From Argyresthia goedartella (lineage: Eukaryota; Arthropoda; Insecta; Lepidoptera; Argyresthiidae): a stretch of 64,000 nucleotides of DNA. Of the stretch, positions 1-10,946 are shown piece after piece. The notes below the pieces were generated by a model, which saw nothing but the letters and a program-made list of their open reading frames with translations, searched no databases and was not told the origin of the DNA. The stretch spans positions 27,430,715-27,494,714 of the forward strand of contig OX463829.1 of NCBI GenBank assembly GCA_949825045.1. The letters are read 5' to 3'. Position 1 is the stretch's first letter. Each line of letters opens with the position of its first letter. The position numbers were made by a program, and so were the translations under genes.

Positions 1-1772
1 CAACAATTGTATAGACTGCGGTGAATTTCCTGATTTAATGAAACAAAGTAAGATAATTCCCCTCTTCAAAGCAGGTAGTACTCAAGACCCCACCAATTTC
101 AGACCTATATCAATACTACCAACTTTTAGTAAAATTTTTGAGAAATTAATCTTATCACAGCTATTACATAATTTTGAATCAAATAAGCTAATGCATAACA
201 AACAGTTTGGATTCACTCGCGGTCGTTCAACAACAGATGCCGGAATTCAGTTCATTGAAAGTAATTTTGATGCCTGGGAAGAGTCACAAGATGCCCTAGG
301 CATTTTTTGTGACTTATCTAAGGCTTTTGATTGCGTTTGTCATGAAACATTGATCAGGAAATTACATCATTATGGAGTTAGAGACACGTCATTGAATTTG
401 TTAAAATCTTATCTGAACGGAAGAATACAAAGGGTAGACGTAAACGGAGAACGATCACCAGGATCATTGGTTTCTTTGGGCGTGCCACAGGGCTCAATAT
501 TGGGACCCTTCCTATTCCTCATCTATATAAACGACTTACCCTATCTAGGAAGGGACTGTCATGATATGGTACTGTTTGCTGATGACACCTCACTTATTTT
601 TAAAACAAAGCGAAACCAACACGCTACTGATGATCACGTGAACAATACCATATCAAGAGTGGTAAATTGGTTTAATGTTAATAATTTGCTACTAAATGAG
701 AAAAAGACTAAATGTGTTAAGTTTCTTACTACTAACGTTAAAAATAATCAGACATGTATAACAATTAAAAATGAGGAATTGGAATTGGTAACCAGCACAG
801 TGTTTCTAGGTATAACGTTGGATTCCAAACTCCAATGGGGTCCACATATTGATAAGCTATCGAACAGACTGAGCTCTGCAGCTTTGCATGCAGGAAAATC
901 CGTCACTTGACAGATTTAAAAACAGCCAGATTAGTTTATTTTAGTTATTTTCATAGTATTATGTCCTACGGTATTCTGCTCTGGGGCAGTGCTGCTGACA
1001 TAAATACTATTTTTGTGCTGCAGAAGCGGGCTGTTCGTGCGATTTATAAAATGAATAATAGAGATTCTCTTAGAAATAAGTTTAAAGAAGTAAATATATT
1101 GACAGTCCATAGTCAATATATTTACGAGAATATTATGTATGTCCATAAGAACATTGTTAACTTTCGAAGAAACTGTGATATACATAACTTTAATACTAGA
1201 AACAAGGACAAACTTGCAGTGCCCACTACTCGGCTCCATAAAATAAAAAACTCGTTCAAGGGTAATTGTGTAAGATTTTACAATAAACTCCCAAGCACTT
1301 TGACAGATCTATCAATTAATAAGTTCAAGAAATACATCAAGCAAAGGCTTATTTCTAAAGCTTACTACAGTATTAAAGAGTACATAGACGATAAAAATGC
1401 TTGGGACTGAATTGTTCTAATTAATTGTGAGCATCCTCACTGCCAGAGTTTCTTTTACTGGACACTTGGAGGCCTTTTACACCTCCAAAGATTAATTTAA
1501 TTATACAACTCTTGACTGTGGGGACCATTTACATCTCCTATTATCATTGTATTATTGACTAAAGAGACTATACATCTCTGTTATTTATATTTTAATTATT
1601 TTATTATGACATTCGAGACTCTTTACATCTCTCAGAAACAATAATTAAGTACTTTTTTTTTTCTGATAATATGATAATAATACCAAATGTTCTGTAAAAA
1701 ATGAAATGAAATGACATGTGAAAGTGCCCTTGTGGCCTATTTACAGAATAAACGTTTTGAGTTTTGAGTTTT
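1..1772 (+). mobile_element. LINE fragment with (TTTTGAG)n tail
   Basis: A non-LTR retrotransposon runs in from the left window edge. It holds the second half of a reverse transcriptase, a 3' UTR of about 330 bases, and a 3' end reading AGAATAAACG followed by TTTTGAG repeats near 1749-1772. The 5' end is outside the window, so I cannot say whether it is full length. Short tandem tails rather than poly(A) are typical of the CR1/Jockey group. The exact clade is uncertain. Confidence 0.85.
38..1410 (+). pseudogene. LINE reverse transcriptase, frameshifted
   Basis: Reverse transcriptase part of a LINE ORF2, which would copy the element RNA at a nicked chromosomal target. In the first 290 residues the RT blocks are clear: FRPIS near 21, FCDLSKAFD near 90, GVPQGSILGP near 148 and the catalytic FADD at 180-183. 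The C-terminal portion continues from 907 with YGILLWG and LQKRAVRAIY and ends SIKEYIDDKNAWD. The two parts lie in different frames; the shift falls near 880-890 and looks like loss of one T in a short T run. No endonuclease is present in the window. The first codon at 38 is not a true start, because the protein enters from the left edge. CR1/Jockey-type, non-functional. Confidence 0.85.
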
Positions 1773-1930
1773 TAGATATTTACTTATATACATTTTCTTT
1801 ATGTCACTGAATGTGAGTTTATTTACAGACACATTGCTTCTAGCCACACGCTAGGACAACTGAGGACCATCTACGTATTCTGCGGTAAACCCAAATCTAT
1901 CAGAACACTAACATAAGTGTAAAGTAATTC

Positions 1931-2012
1931 TCTCAAAGGGTCCCTCAGGGTTTATTCCTTGTTCTGTAGTCAACCCACGCAGCGTTTAACTTTGACTTTA
2001 ACTTTAACTTTA
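1931..2012. repeat. RT relic and (AACTTT)n tract
   Basis: Around 1938-1965 one forward frame reads RVPQGLFLVL, which resembles the VPQG block of a reverse transcriptase, but nothing else of the gene remains. Directly after it, 1984-2012 is a run of AACTTT-like hexamers, the sort of tail LINEs leave. Together they may be the remnant of one or two insertions. Confidence 0.35.
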
Positions 2013-2204
2013 ACTTCGGAAAAAATGGCTTCGCCCGTTTGGATGCCGATTGTGTTATTATGAACAGGTTCTGGTCGTGGATTAGAATTCCGGCTGAGGC
2101 GGAAATAAATCTGGGTTGGATAGAAATTGATATGTGAATTCGTTTGTCTAGAAATCTTGGTCAATGTCAAAAGCGATCTACATTCAAAATACCCCAGAGA
2201 ATCA

Positions 2205-2405
2205 TCGTTTTCATCATCATATCAGCGCGTATCATCCCACTGTTGGGCAAAGGCCTCTCTCAAGGCACGCCACTCGCATCTGTCCCCCGCCAGTTTGGTC
2301 CGCTGTCTACCAGCCACCTTGACAATATCATCTGGCTATCGGGCCGGTGGTCTGCTTACTGCTCTTTTCCCTGTTAACGGCTGCCACTCTAATGGTAGGT
2401 ACCTA
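2205..2405 (-). mobile_element. RTE-like LINE 3' fragment
   Basis: On the minus strand this ends with GGCCTTTGCCCAACAGTGGG followed by an ATGATGATG-type tail. That is close to the 3' end of lepidopteran RTE elements as I remember them. No coding part is left. A second, opposite-orientation example of the same ending lies near 7740-7795. Confidence 0.55.
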
Positions 2406-3134
2406 TCGTCCTCTACCAGTATAGAGATACATAGTAGCCGGGACTAACTTAAGTACTATCCAAGACATTGAAATTGCTAAAAGCTTATACTTAAACTGAC
2501 ATTAGTTCACTTTCCATGTCTGCCAGCTGTTCAGGCTCGGCAGCGAAACTTTTACATCTAGTTTTTTATTTATGGACAACCAGTTGTTTTTACATTGTTT
2601 CACAGACGATTACATGTTCTTATAATTTTCTAGATTTAAACGCACAACATTTTATGGGGCATTCAGCATTCTTTTAGTAGAATAGGAATTCAAATGTTAA
2701 AAATCGCTGTAAATCAATGTATAGAAGACTAATAGAACAACAAAAAAATGTGTTTTTTGTAACGAGCAAATAAATAACAAGTACAATACATTTAAATCCG
2801 GTAGGAAATTTTCAACATTTTTATTGTGAACAGATTTATGATAATTTCGAGAGACTTTTCTATCGAATAAAATTAATCAACTTACATTTAGACGTTAGCG
2901 AACGCAAGCTAAAGCGAATTATCAACAAGCTAGTACAAAGAAACAACTGCTTTAATACTCCTATTTGCGTACCTTGAGCTTTACAAAATACTGTTTTGAC
3001 CTAATACGTTGTCTTAAGGATATGTGTAGTACCTACACTAATAAACGGAATTGTCCATGCCGGCCTGCATATTAATTAAATAGAAATTCTCTATTCTCTT
3101 ATGAGAACAGAAAATATAACAACACTTTTTTTCC
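2406..3134. other. AT-rich stretch, nothing recognised
   Basis: No open reading frame of note, repeat structure or regulatory site is evident. Confidence 0.6.
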
Positions 3135-3235
3135 CATACAGGGCCGCAGAGGCGCAATAGCCCATCGCCGCGCAGCTATGGTTATTGAAGGTTTCATCAT
3201 GATATTTTCCATAACCGTTAGAACGTCCCCACCGG
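3135..3235 (-). mobile_element. SINE-C fragment
   Basis: Partial, diverged minus-strand copy of SINE-C (see 9110-9412). It retains the core CCCATCGCCGC and the AACGTCC block. Sequence to about 3350 is not clearly part of the element. Confidence 0.5.
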
Positions 3236-3623
3236 ATTCGAACCAGATCCCTTATTAGGACGCCAGAGGATCTGAAAGATAAGATCAAGTGGCGACAGGG
3301 CGACTGAGTAAGAGCTTCATCAGCCCCCTTCGGAGACCCTGGATCCCGTTATGAGGCATCGCAATTTTGAGCATCAAATTCAAAGTACTTTATTCCTGTA
3401 GATATTTACATATACTTAGCAAACTTCATTTTTTGCCTCTTCTCTACATTGGACCACAGTGGGAGAAGGAGGGCGTAGAAACTCCCACAGATTGATTTTT
3501 AGATCTCTTTTAAAACTAGGTTGTGCTTAACTATTACAAATATGAAAATTTTAATTATTATGATTAATGAGCAGGAATAAATAGTTACAAAATTATTAAC
3601 AGCAAGGCCTGTGTTGAGCTAGA

Positions 3624-4070
3624 TTAACCCCATACAGTCCTGTCATTTAAGTAATCTTGAACATTGTAATATCCCTTTTTTGACAAAGTCGCTTTAACAT
3701 GCTTTTTAAATTGCTCAAATGGCAATTTAAAAATCTCCAGAGGTATCTTATTATAGTAGAGAATGCACTGACCCTTGAAAGAATTGCTAACCTTCGCGAG
3801 TCTAAATCGGGGCGCACACAGTCTGTGATTATTTCTTAGGTTAACATTACAGCTATCGCTAATTTTGGAAAATGTTGTAAGGTTCTTGCGTACATACATT
3901 ATATTTTCGAAAATAAATTGACTAGGTACTGTTAGTATGTCAATTTCTTTAAAAAGCTCTCTTAATGAGTCTGTTCGTTTTAAATTATAAATTGCTCGAA
4001 TAGCTCTTTTCTGTAAAATAAAAATAGTTTGAATATCCGCTGCTTTCCCCCACAACAAGATACCATCCAT
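3624..4070 (-). pseudogene. LINE RT C-terminal region
   Basis: C-terminal third of a LINE reverse transcriptase, 148 residues, open to its natural stop. It starts at GILLWGKAAD and LQKRAIRAIY, contains VPSQFIFENIMYVRKN and RLAKVSNSFKG, and ends NVQDYLNDRTVWG. The catalytic RT blocks are missing. A near-identical stretch at 30225-30441 is another truncated copy of the same family. The first Met is an artefact of truncation, since the upstream side runs into the SINE insertion. It cannot be functional alone. Confidence 0.8.
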
Positions 4071-4084
4071 GCCATGGTAATAAA

Positions 4085-4271
4085 CTTCTCTATCTTGGGT
4101 ACTAGACGACGATACACAAACTTATATAGATTATTATTATACTTAGATAGATATGACTAGGGTACAAACATCCGTTCTCATCAAACAAATATTTGCCCCC
4201 CACCGGGGCTCGAACCCGGGACCCTTGGCTTCGTAGGCAGGTTCACTGCCGACTCGGCCATTCGGGTTGTC
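4085..4271 (-). mobile_element. SINE-A copy 1, with 8-bp TSD
   Basis: tRNA-derived SINE, minus strand. The head carries a pol III A box (TGGCCGAGTCGG) and a B box (GGTTCGAGCCCCGG type), followed by the family body CAAATATTTGTTTGATGAGA. GTAATAAA flanks it at 4077-4084 and 4272-4279, a clear target-site duplication. The 3' part is shorter than in other copies. Confidence 0.9.
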
Positions 4272-4279
4272 GTAATAAA

Positions 4280-4446
4280 ATTCAAAACCTATAATGGGAA
4301 AATGTCAATATATGATGACGCCAGTTATAAAATGATTATCAGTTCCACACCACAGAACTGCAAAATATCGCGGTCTTCGATCATATCGCGGTACGTTTCG
4401 CTACACGGCCACGAATTGCTGGAACAATATACCACCCCCTATCAGG
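4280..4446. other. Sequence between two SINEs
   Basis: Sequence between SINE copies 1 and 2. The first 25 bases continue the LINE-related flank. The rest includes a run near 4360-4425 with repeated ATCGCGG motifs and no assigned identity. Confidence 0.4.
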
Positions 4447-4450
4447 AATT

Positions 4451-4716
4451 ATAATAATAATAATAATAATAATAATACCTTGGACACCATTTACAAACAT
4501 TGATATAGCCCCAAACTAGGATTCCCTGTATCTTGGGTACTAGACAACGATACACATACTTATATAGATAAATATTATACTTAGATAGATAAACAACCAT
4601 GACTAGGGTACAAACATCCGTTCTCATCAAACAAATATTTGCCCCCACCGGGACTCGAACCCGGGACCCTTGGTTTCGTAGGCAGCGTCACTGCCGACTC
4701 GGCCATTCGGGTCGTC
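4451..4716 (-). mobile_element. SINE-A copy 2, (TTA)n tail
   Basis: Full-length minus-strand copy. It has an A box and B box (GGTTCGAGTCCCGG), the body with CCCAAGATACAGGGAATCCT, and GTGTCCAAGGTATTATT leading into a trinucleotide tail at 4451-4478. GAATT at 4446-4450 and 4717-4721 is a possible target-site duplication. Confidence 0.88.
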
Positions 4717-4719
4717 GAA

Positions 4720-5045
4720 TTGAATAGTACATTAAGGTCGCGATCTGTAATGACTGCGTTGCTGGTCGCACTGTTGGTGGCCGAAAGCGCAGCACAGCGC
4801 AGCTCAAGGCCTACACAGCGCCATCAGCTTTGCGCGGACATCAAAGGCTGCAATGGTGACCAAGCTTATAGGCTGAGAGCGTGAGAGTGAGTTTTTTTTT
4901 TTGGCACACATAACCAAATTCTGAATAAAGCCTCTTTTTTTACCATTTTCGATACAAAGCTCGAAAATCATGGATTTTCACAGAAAATTGCCGGCACCTT
5001 TTCTGGCTCCTCCAAGTAGCGCGGCAATGTCGACTTTTCTCACAG
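4720..5045. other. Unassigned stretch
   Basis: A GC-richer patch (4770-4860) followed by AT-rich DNA with AATAAAGCCTC near 4924. I see no supportable gene. Confidence 0.4.
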
Positions 5046-5049
5046 AAGG

Positions 5050-6237
5050 TTGTCAAAATATTTCTTAACAAACAACAAATTAATTAATGACAAACAGTAC
5101 GGGTTTCAAAGACGGTGTGGTACCTCGCAGCTGCTTTCTCGATTTGTCGATGAGGTCAGCCATCACCTGGATAATCGAAATCAGGTGCTGGTTGTCTTCA
5201 TTGACTTCAGTAGGGCATTTGATGTCTTAAATTATAATATGCCTTTTTCTAAGTTGCAGCAGATTGGTGTGCGGGGCCCAATGTTGGAATGGTTTCGAGA
5301 TTATCATAAAAATATACATACATTAGTCAGTGTAAATGGGTACATCAGCGATCCTATTCCCACAGAACAGGGAACGGCTCAGGGTTCAATCCAACAGAAT
5401 ATCTGGTCTACGTTAACGACATGTGCAGTCTCTTCCAAAACGGCTCCGTGTATCAATTTGCTGATGACACATGTTTGGTTGCGCACAGTAGGGACATTTT
5501 TGAGGCGCAGAGAATTATGCAAAACAATTATGACTTACTATGCAAATGGGCACACGATATGGGTCTTGTTATTAATGCCAATAAAACAAAACTTTTGCAT
5601 AAAAGATCACCCTACATAAAATGTCTTACTGATCCAACTGTAGTATCACATAGCCACCAATGTTTGCATGACCAGCCTGTCTCATGTAGCTGTGAAAAAC
5701 TTGAACTAGTGAGTCAGCATACTCATCTGGGCCTCATCATTGATAAAAATCTTCTTTAAATTTTCTATCCTTAAATTTAAATTACCTTATAATATACTAA
5801 GAATGTTGTACTTATCAATAGGTGAATCAATAATAGGTTATGGACTCAGTAGTTATGGTCGAACATACAAAACTAACATTGACTTGATATACAAACTTCA
5901 ACTAAGCATACTGAAAACAATTATCCCAAAATATTTAATAAACAAATATAAAGAAGATGAAATAGGGTTGTTGAAGCACTGCAGAATTATGTCAGCTTAC
6001 AATAAAATTAATTACCAAATAGTACTTGAGGAATACCATCACATTGAGTCCCTAACTGCTAGAGTTAGGCATAGTAAACTGCGCAAACTAAACAGTACAC
6101 CAATGTTTGTTCTACCTAAATATAATAATGAATATGGTAAAAGGATGGATATGGTGGAAATATACGCTACCCAACATATTAAACAGGCTTCCGCATACAT
6201 TGCAAAACAGTATCTTAAAGAACTACAAGACCTGTAA
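5050..6237 (+). pseudogene. LINE reverse transcriptase, multiply frameshifted
   Basis: Three overlapping frames together give the RT palm and C-terminus. First: NDKQYGFQRR, then VVFIDFSRAFD (catalytic Asp), then QGTAQGSI, which replaces the usual GVPQGS. Second, from 5421: YQFADDTCLV (catalytic FADD) and the CSCEKLELVSQHTHLGLIID block. Third, from about 5755: LYLSIGESIIGYGLSSYG through IKQASAYIAKQYLKEL. At least two frameshifts, near 5400-5425 and 5750, break it. N-terminal endonuclease is absent. CR1-group (Daphne- or L2-like by the Cys motif); the clade is a guess. Confidence 0.8.
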
Positions 6238-6400
6238 ACATTTATTAAAAAATACTATATATTGGGATCAAGTGAATGACTTTATAATGCTGGAATGCGA
6301 CTCATTCGTGCAAGCATAAACCTCAAATAGGTTTAAAATGCGTCTAGTTTTTTTTTTTAACTATTGTATTGTTATGTGATGAACAAATAAATAACAAAAA
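5050..6400 (+). mobile_element. 5'-truncated LINE, decayed
   Basis: LINE fragment starting within the RT domain and ending with AACAAATAAATAACAAAAAA near 6383-6405. It contains the broken RT listed below. It is a different subfamily from the one at 1-1772, having a Cys-rich C-CSCEKLELVSQHTHLGLI region after the RT. Confidence 0.8.
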
Positions 6401-6405
6401 AAAAA

Positions 6406-6935
6406 TGAGCGCATTACTAGCTTTGTTTGAGTAAATACATAAACATCCTCTAGAAGACATTACCGGTGGCATCTCTTATATGTGCAGAAAGCGGACGGTT
6501 AGAACGGTTAGTTCGGGTAGAGGGTTTCAATTTCGGTCGGACCTTGTTATATTTTACCATATTAATTTCCAAACTAAAGACTAATTGCTCATAATCTTCC
6601 AGCAATAATAATAAATAGAGCATTTTTACTTTGTCGTCTTATGCGAGATCCTGCCTTCTTTTGTTGTTCCTGAAAATTTCTTTAATACTCTTTAGAGAAA
6701 AACACAAATACACATATCACATACATGTAAATAGAAATGGAAAACACTCGTAAATATGCGAGCGTACCTCTTTTAAAAGTAAAATAGATAATTCCTGCAC
6801 TGAAGCTTCCGCTCTCATGTAAAATGGATTCTGGCAGAATTACCAGAGTTGCAGATATACATATCGATACATATCGCAAGGTTTTTTGGCGCCTAAGCGA
6901 GGTCACGCTCTCTTATTTCGCTCATGAACGCACGC
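6406..6935. other. No recognised feature
   Basis: Non-coding stretch before SINE-A copy 3. A short direct repeat GGACGGTTAGAACGGTTAG is seen near 6493-6511; otherwise nothing supportable. Confidence 0.5.
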
Positions 6936-7190
6936 TGACGACCCGAATGGCCAAGCTGGCAGTGACCCTGCCTACGAAGCCAAGGATCCCGGTTCGAGTC
7001 CCGGTGGGGGCAAATATTTGTTTGATGAGAACGGACGTTTGTACCCTTGTCATAGTTGTTTATCTATCTAAGTATGATATTTATCTATTTAAGTATGAGT
7101 ATCGTTGTCTAGTACCCAAGATACAGGGAATCCTAGTTTGTGGCTAGATCAATATGTGTAAATAGTGTCCAAAGTATTATTATTATTTAT
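6936..7190 (+). mobile_element. SINE-A copy 3
   Basis: tRNA-derived SINE in plus orientation with A box TGGCCAAGCTGG, B box GGTTCGAGTCCCGG, family body and short (ATT)n tail. The internal sequence is close to the other copies. Confidence 0.9.
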
Positions 7191-7730
7191 CATGTATGCA
7201 TCTCTCTTGTTAGTATGCGCCGCTTCCCCCTCCAGGCAGCACTCAGTCAAAACTTGAAGAAACTTGGCATCATGTATATCTGCAGAATATGCTAAGCTTA
7301 TTTACTGCCGGAATAAACACATGTATAGCTTACCTAGCTTGCTTATAATTATTCCAACGATAAGGCCGGAAACGATGGATTTTTCTCATTTTAAGATTAT
7401 TCCAAAATGTTCCATATTAATCCTTATAAACATCGACGTAAATATACAACACCGGACAGTATCGGCGGGAATCCAATTTAAAAAGAGCGTCCCGTATCAC
7501 GCGATTTCCTCGCAAAAAAAAAACGAGGAGAAATCTAAATTGCTCCCATATTTCCCCATTCACTCTATTTAACCACTCTTAACCGGTTTAACGGGTAACT
7601 GAGTGCAAAATACGTAGTTAGCGCTCGAGTCGATTCAATAGATTTTACTTAACTCGATGGTTAGCAGGGAGTGTTGTTCTGAGAGGTACAGGTTTTTTGC
7701 CGAATTGGGAGGGGGCAGCACAGCACAGGG
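7191..7730. other. No recognised feature
   Basis: A 102-codon open frame (7264-7572) has no motif or codon pattern suggesting a gene. Nothing else is evident. Confidence 0.5.
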
Positions 7731-7734
7731 AGGA

Positions 7735-7800
7735 ATGGTCTGAGATAGGGGAGGCCTTTGCCCACCAGTAGGACACTATGCAGGCTAATTAAAAAAATAA
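7735..7800 (+). mobile_element. RTE-like LINE 3' end
   Basis: GGGGAGGCCTTTGCCCACCAGTAGGACACTATGCAGGCTAATT followed by an A-rich tail: the characteristic last bases of an RTE-type LINE, here 5'-truncated to almost nothing but the end. Confidence 0.55.
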
Positions 7801-9105
7801 AAAATCGCGTGTGAGCCTTTAGCGAATTGTTGGTTTAAATCAATTCATAATTACTTAATTATGGTCTCAACACTTAGATTATTTCGCCAATATCAAGCGA
7901 TCAAAAGATGTCACTGTATCTGGACAGGTTCTGTTTGAGAACCTATACATTTTTGTGTTTTTTTTTGCTTATTAGTGCTACCCAGGAAATGTGAATGCGT
8001 GAATGAAACATGATTGCGTGAAGTTAGCATGTCTCTGAAGGCATCTACCACCCTTCAAAATGACAATAACGCCTTCAGAGCACATTTTGATTGTGATTGG
8101 TGTTTTTGACTAATTTGGGGGAACTAAACCAAGTCGACATTTCGACATTTCAAAATCCTTAAACTGAAACTGCTTAATTTTTATTGGTTAAAAATTTCGA
8201 CCCAACACTTACCGCGAAATAGTAGTTGAAAGATGGAACAAATTTCTCAAAATTTGAACCAGAGTCGCTCCGCCTGTCCTGTGTCGCTACATAGTCGTGG
8301 GATTCTGGCGTGAGCTGGACTGGCTAGAATACACCTAGACTCATTTGGACCTCCAAATGTGACTAGGTGTGGAAACAGAGCCCGCCAAAGAAGAAGAAGA
8401 AGGAGAAAAGCCGGAGTGGTTTCATTAAACTCTCTCTCTAATATTCAAAATGTAAAGTTGTTATGCCCCATCCCTGCAGAATGTAGCTTGATATGATCTC
8501 CACTGTACAACTTGTACATACTCATTGTCGTGAAGCCATAATCGATATCGTCGGAAAAACAATGCTCTCTAGAATAATCTAAATTTCTAAAACAAAGTCG
8601 GGTTAGTAACACCACTTCTAACTCAAAAATGGCTCTCCCCCCTCCGGGCAGGTAACCTGCCGACGGTAGTATGAGATTGATAAGTAAATAATCCTAATTA
8701 ATTATTACATAAATACATACGCGTACAAGGCATACTTTCATTTTCCCCCACAGCTCAGCAAACTCCTCTCTGTAACACCTCCTCGATCGTAACTTGAGTC
8801 GGCAATTTCCGCCGAGAATCGCTCGAAATCGGATTAAAAAGGTTGCGTTAATGGCGACCCAAGAAAACTGATGCAATTACTGATACATCAGGAAAAGGGC
8901 GGTTTTGTTCTTGGAGGTCAATTGAATTGTTTTATGATAAAGTGGATTACTTTTACGAGCGAGTAGGGAAAGGATGTGACGTTATATTTTAGTTCACAGA
9001 GTTTTTTTTATGGCAACGGAGACACAACACATAATAAAAAATATTCTTAAACTCAAATGCATGAAACCTCTTTACTTACTTAAATTCTGTTAATTATATT
9101 TATAT
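7801..9105. other. Non-coding stretch
   Basis: No gene recognised. A short GAA-rich run near 8388-8404 ends a segment that may be another LINE tail. The 60-codon minus frame at 8694-8876 shows no motif. Confidence 0.45.
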
Positions 9106-9109
9106 GCCC

Positions 9110-9412
9110 TAAAAGATCCTTGGTTAGTGGGTTTCACGCTTGCTTCTCACGCAGGCAGGAGGTGCATGTTCGAATACCGTGCTGACCACATGTTTGTAAT
9201 GAGGTAACTAATTTATCTTTAGTACATCATACGGACGTCCTATGGAGATGGAAAACATCGTGAGAAAACCATCATTACTCCATAGCTGCGGCGATGGGCT
9301 AGCCCCCTGTCACGCAAAATGGAGTAATGAATATATTCTGTCTAAAACTGGTCACACTTGTGCCTCTGCCGACCCGTAAGGGAAAAGTCGTGATGCTATG
9401 ATAAGTTTATTT
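9110..9412 (+). mobile_element. SINE-C, near full length
   Basis: SINE with a tRNA-like head: GGTTAGTGGGTTTCACGC plus a degenerate B box GTTCGAATACC near 9169. It is followed by the core with GGACGTCC, CATCGTGAG, GGCGATGGGC and CTGTCACGCAAAATG, and an end reading CCGTAAGGGAAAAGTCGTGATG. Related copies lie at 3135, 34490 and 35573. Confidence 0.75.
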
Positions 9413-9710
9413 GTCCTATACAGTAAGGACTACAGTGACATAATCACATTGTAACTTTTCAGTAAATTTGACTAAAGTAATGCCAATTTGTCGAGACAAA
9501 GAATGTAAACAATCTGACCTTTACTGAGTTACGCTGCGATAGCAAACAATTGTTATCTCTGTCCTTTTCTCTCGTACGCAATAATGTTGTCAGTTGGTCA
9601 ACGACGGCTGTCGTTGCGTGATTAGTGGTACAATAAATCCGTCTGTGCAGAAGATATCAACATTTGGGCCGGAGGACTGATAAGCACGTTCCTTCCGTAG
9701 CAAGGATTCC

Positions 9711-9785
9711 ATCACCCTGTCACGTTCTCCTGGGTATCACCCTGTCACGTTCTCCTGGGTATCACCCTGTCACGTTCTCCTGGGT
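9711..9785. repeat. 25-bp tandem repeat, three perfect copies
   Basis: Three identical head-to-tail 25-bp units starting ATCACCCTGTCACG at 9711, 9736 and 9761. Perfect identity points to recent expansion. Without spacers it is not a CRISPR. Confidence 0.97.
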
Positions 9786-9971
9786 AGAGTTAAGAGCAAC
9801 AAAACATTCTTACGATGTTTGAAAGAGTAGAGCTTTCCTATTTAGTAAATTAAAATAGACATTTACAATCCCTATTGTAAGTGTCAATTTTAAATAAATG
9901 GCGAAAATGTGTAAATCACATCATAAAGTAGAGAGCAATTGTTATAGCAAAAATGGCTAAATTATTAATAA

Positions 9972-10396
9972 AAAAACCAGCCAAGTGCGAATTTAAATCG
10001 CGCACGAAGGATCCCGTACCACCGTACAATGATAGGGATGGTGTGGAGAGAATAATTAGGATTTTACATAGCAATATGTTGTTTACCAAGTTATTGATGC
10101 GGCTTCTCTACACTCCATGCACGTAACCAGGTACATTCATAAGTTTGTATGTGATATTGAAATAATTGTTGTATGGGAGCCCCCTTAAATATTAATTTTA
10201 TTCTGTTTTTTAGTATGTTTTGTTATAACGGCAACAGAAATACATCATCTGTGAAAATTTCCTTTGTCTAACTATCACGGTTCATGAGATACAGCCTGGT
10301 GACAGACGGGCGGACGGACGAACGGACGGACGTACCGACAGCGCAGGCTTAGTAATAGCCCGTTTGGCACCCTAAGGGTACATAACCCTAAAAATC
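9972..10396 (-). mobile_element. Repeat R, minus copy
   Basis: Short dispersed element, reverse orientation. It begins with the complement of CTTGGCTGG, then GCGCACGAAGGATCCC, then a body with GTATGGGAGCCCCCTTAAAT, the GACGGACGGACG tract near 10310-10335, and the far end GGCACCCTAAGGGTA. It has no coding capacity. I know this repeat from Lepidoptera but not its class (MITE or SINE-like). Confidence 0.8.
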
Positions 10397-10421
10397 AACC
10401 GATTTTTAGGGTTATGTACCC
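10376..10421. repeat. Perfect palindrome, 21-bp arms
   Basis: Arms 10376-10396 and 10401-10421 are exact reverse complements around the 4-base loop AACC. It marks a head-to-head junction between the minus repeat R copy and a short plus R fragment that runs to about 10440. Confidence 0.95.
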
Positions 10422-10946
10422 GAAGCTACGGTAAATACGGTAGCGGATTTTCTTGACGAATCATCATAGTCTAATACATAAAACGCCGTCGATTACAATA
10501 GGAAGTTTAAAATTTGAACATAATTTCTTCAAATAAAAATGTTTTAAGGCCCTGAAAGTTTGTTTACTTTCTTTATCTCGTAAAATTGACCTCGAGGAGA
10601 GTCATTGGTTCAGGGCCAATTACACCAGCACAGACTTTTTTAATAAGAGGCCGCTTAAAATACTTGCAGTCAGTGAAAGCATGACTTTGAGTAGGTGTTA
10701 AACTTTTCGCCGTCGGTGTGCATGCGGGTGTAACGTAAGACTCTCATGGCACACCTTTAAGCTGGTCCCAAGATCCGCCGATGAGCAATGTGAATCGAGG
10801 CGGAGACTTCCAAACATTTTGCGCTCGAGAAATGATAAATGTTCCTTGTTCACAACATACTAGTAGTTTATGTGACTGCTCCATAATGGAGGGTATTAAC
10901 ACTCGAGAGTGGGATTATGAAACGAACCGAAGGCGAGTTTCATAAT

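Larger units (their letters stand above)
3370..4304 (-). mobile_element. LINE fragment, TTTGAC-tail family
   Basis: 5'-truncated LINE in minus orientation. Its 3' UTR contains GGGAGTTTCTACGCCC and GTGGTCCAATGTAGAGAAG, then TTAGCAAACG-like and AATAAAGTACTTTGAA sequence. The same 3' end recurs at 10947-11358, 34085-34250 and 54285-54440. A SINE is inserted at 4085-4271, so the LINE-related sequence resumes from 4280 to about 4304. Confidence 0.75.

Noticed and set aside
4639..4884. 81-codon forward ORF
   Set aside because: Its first third is the antisense of the SINE-A tRNA-like head; the remainder has no motif.
7264..7572. 102-codon plus-strand ORF
   Set aside because: No recognisable domain and AT-driven composition.
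9711..9785. Regular repeats suggesting a CRISPR array
   Set aside because: Units are directly adjacent with no spacers, and the sequence is eukaryotic. The same holds for 28175-28235 and 35371-35478.
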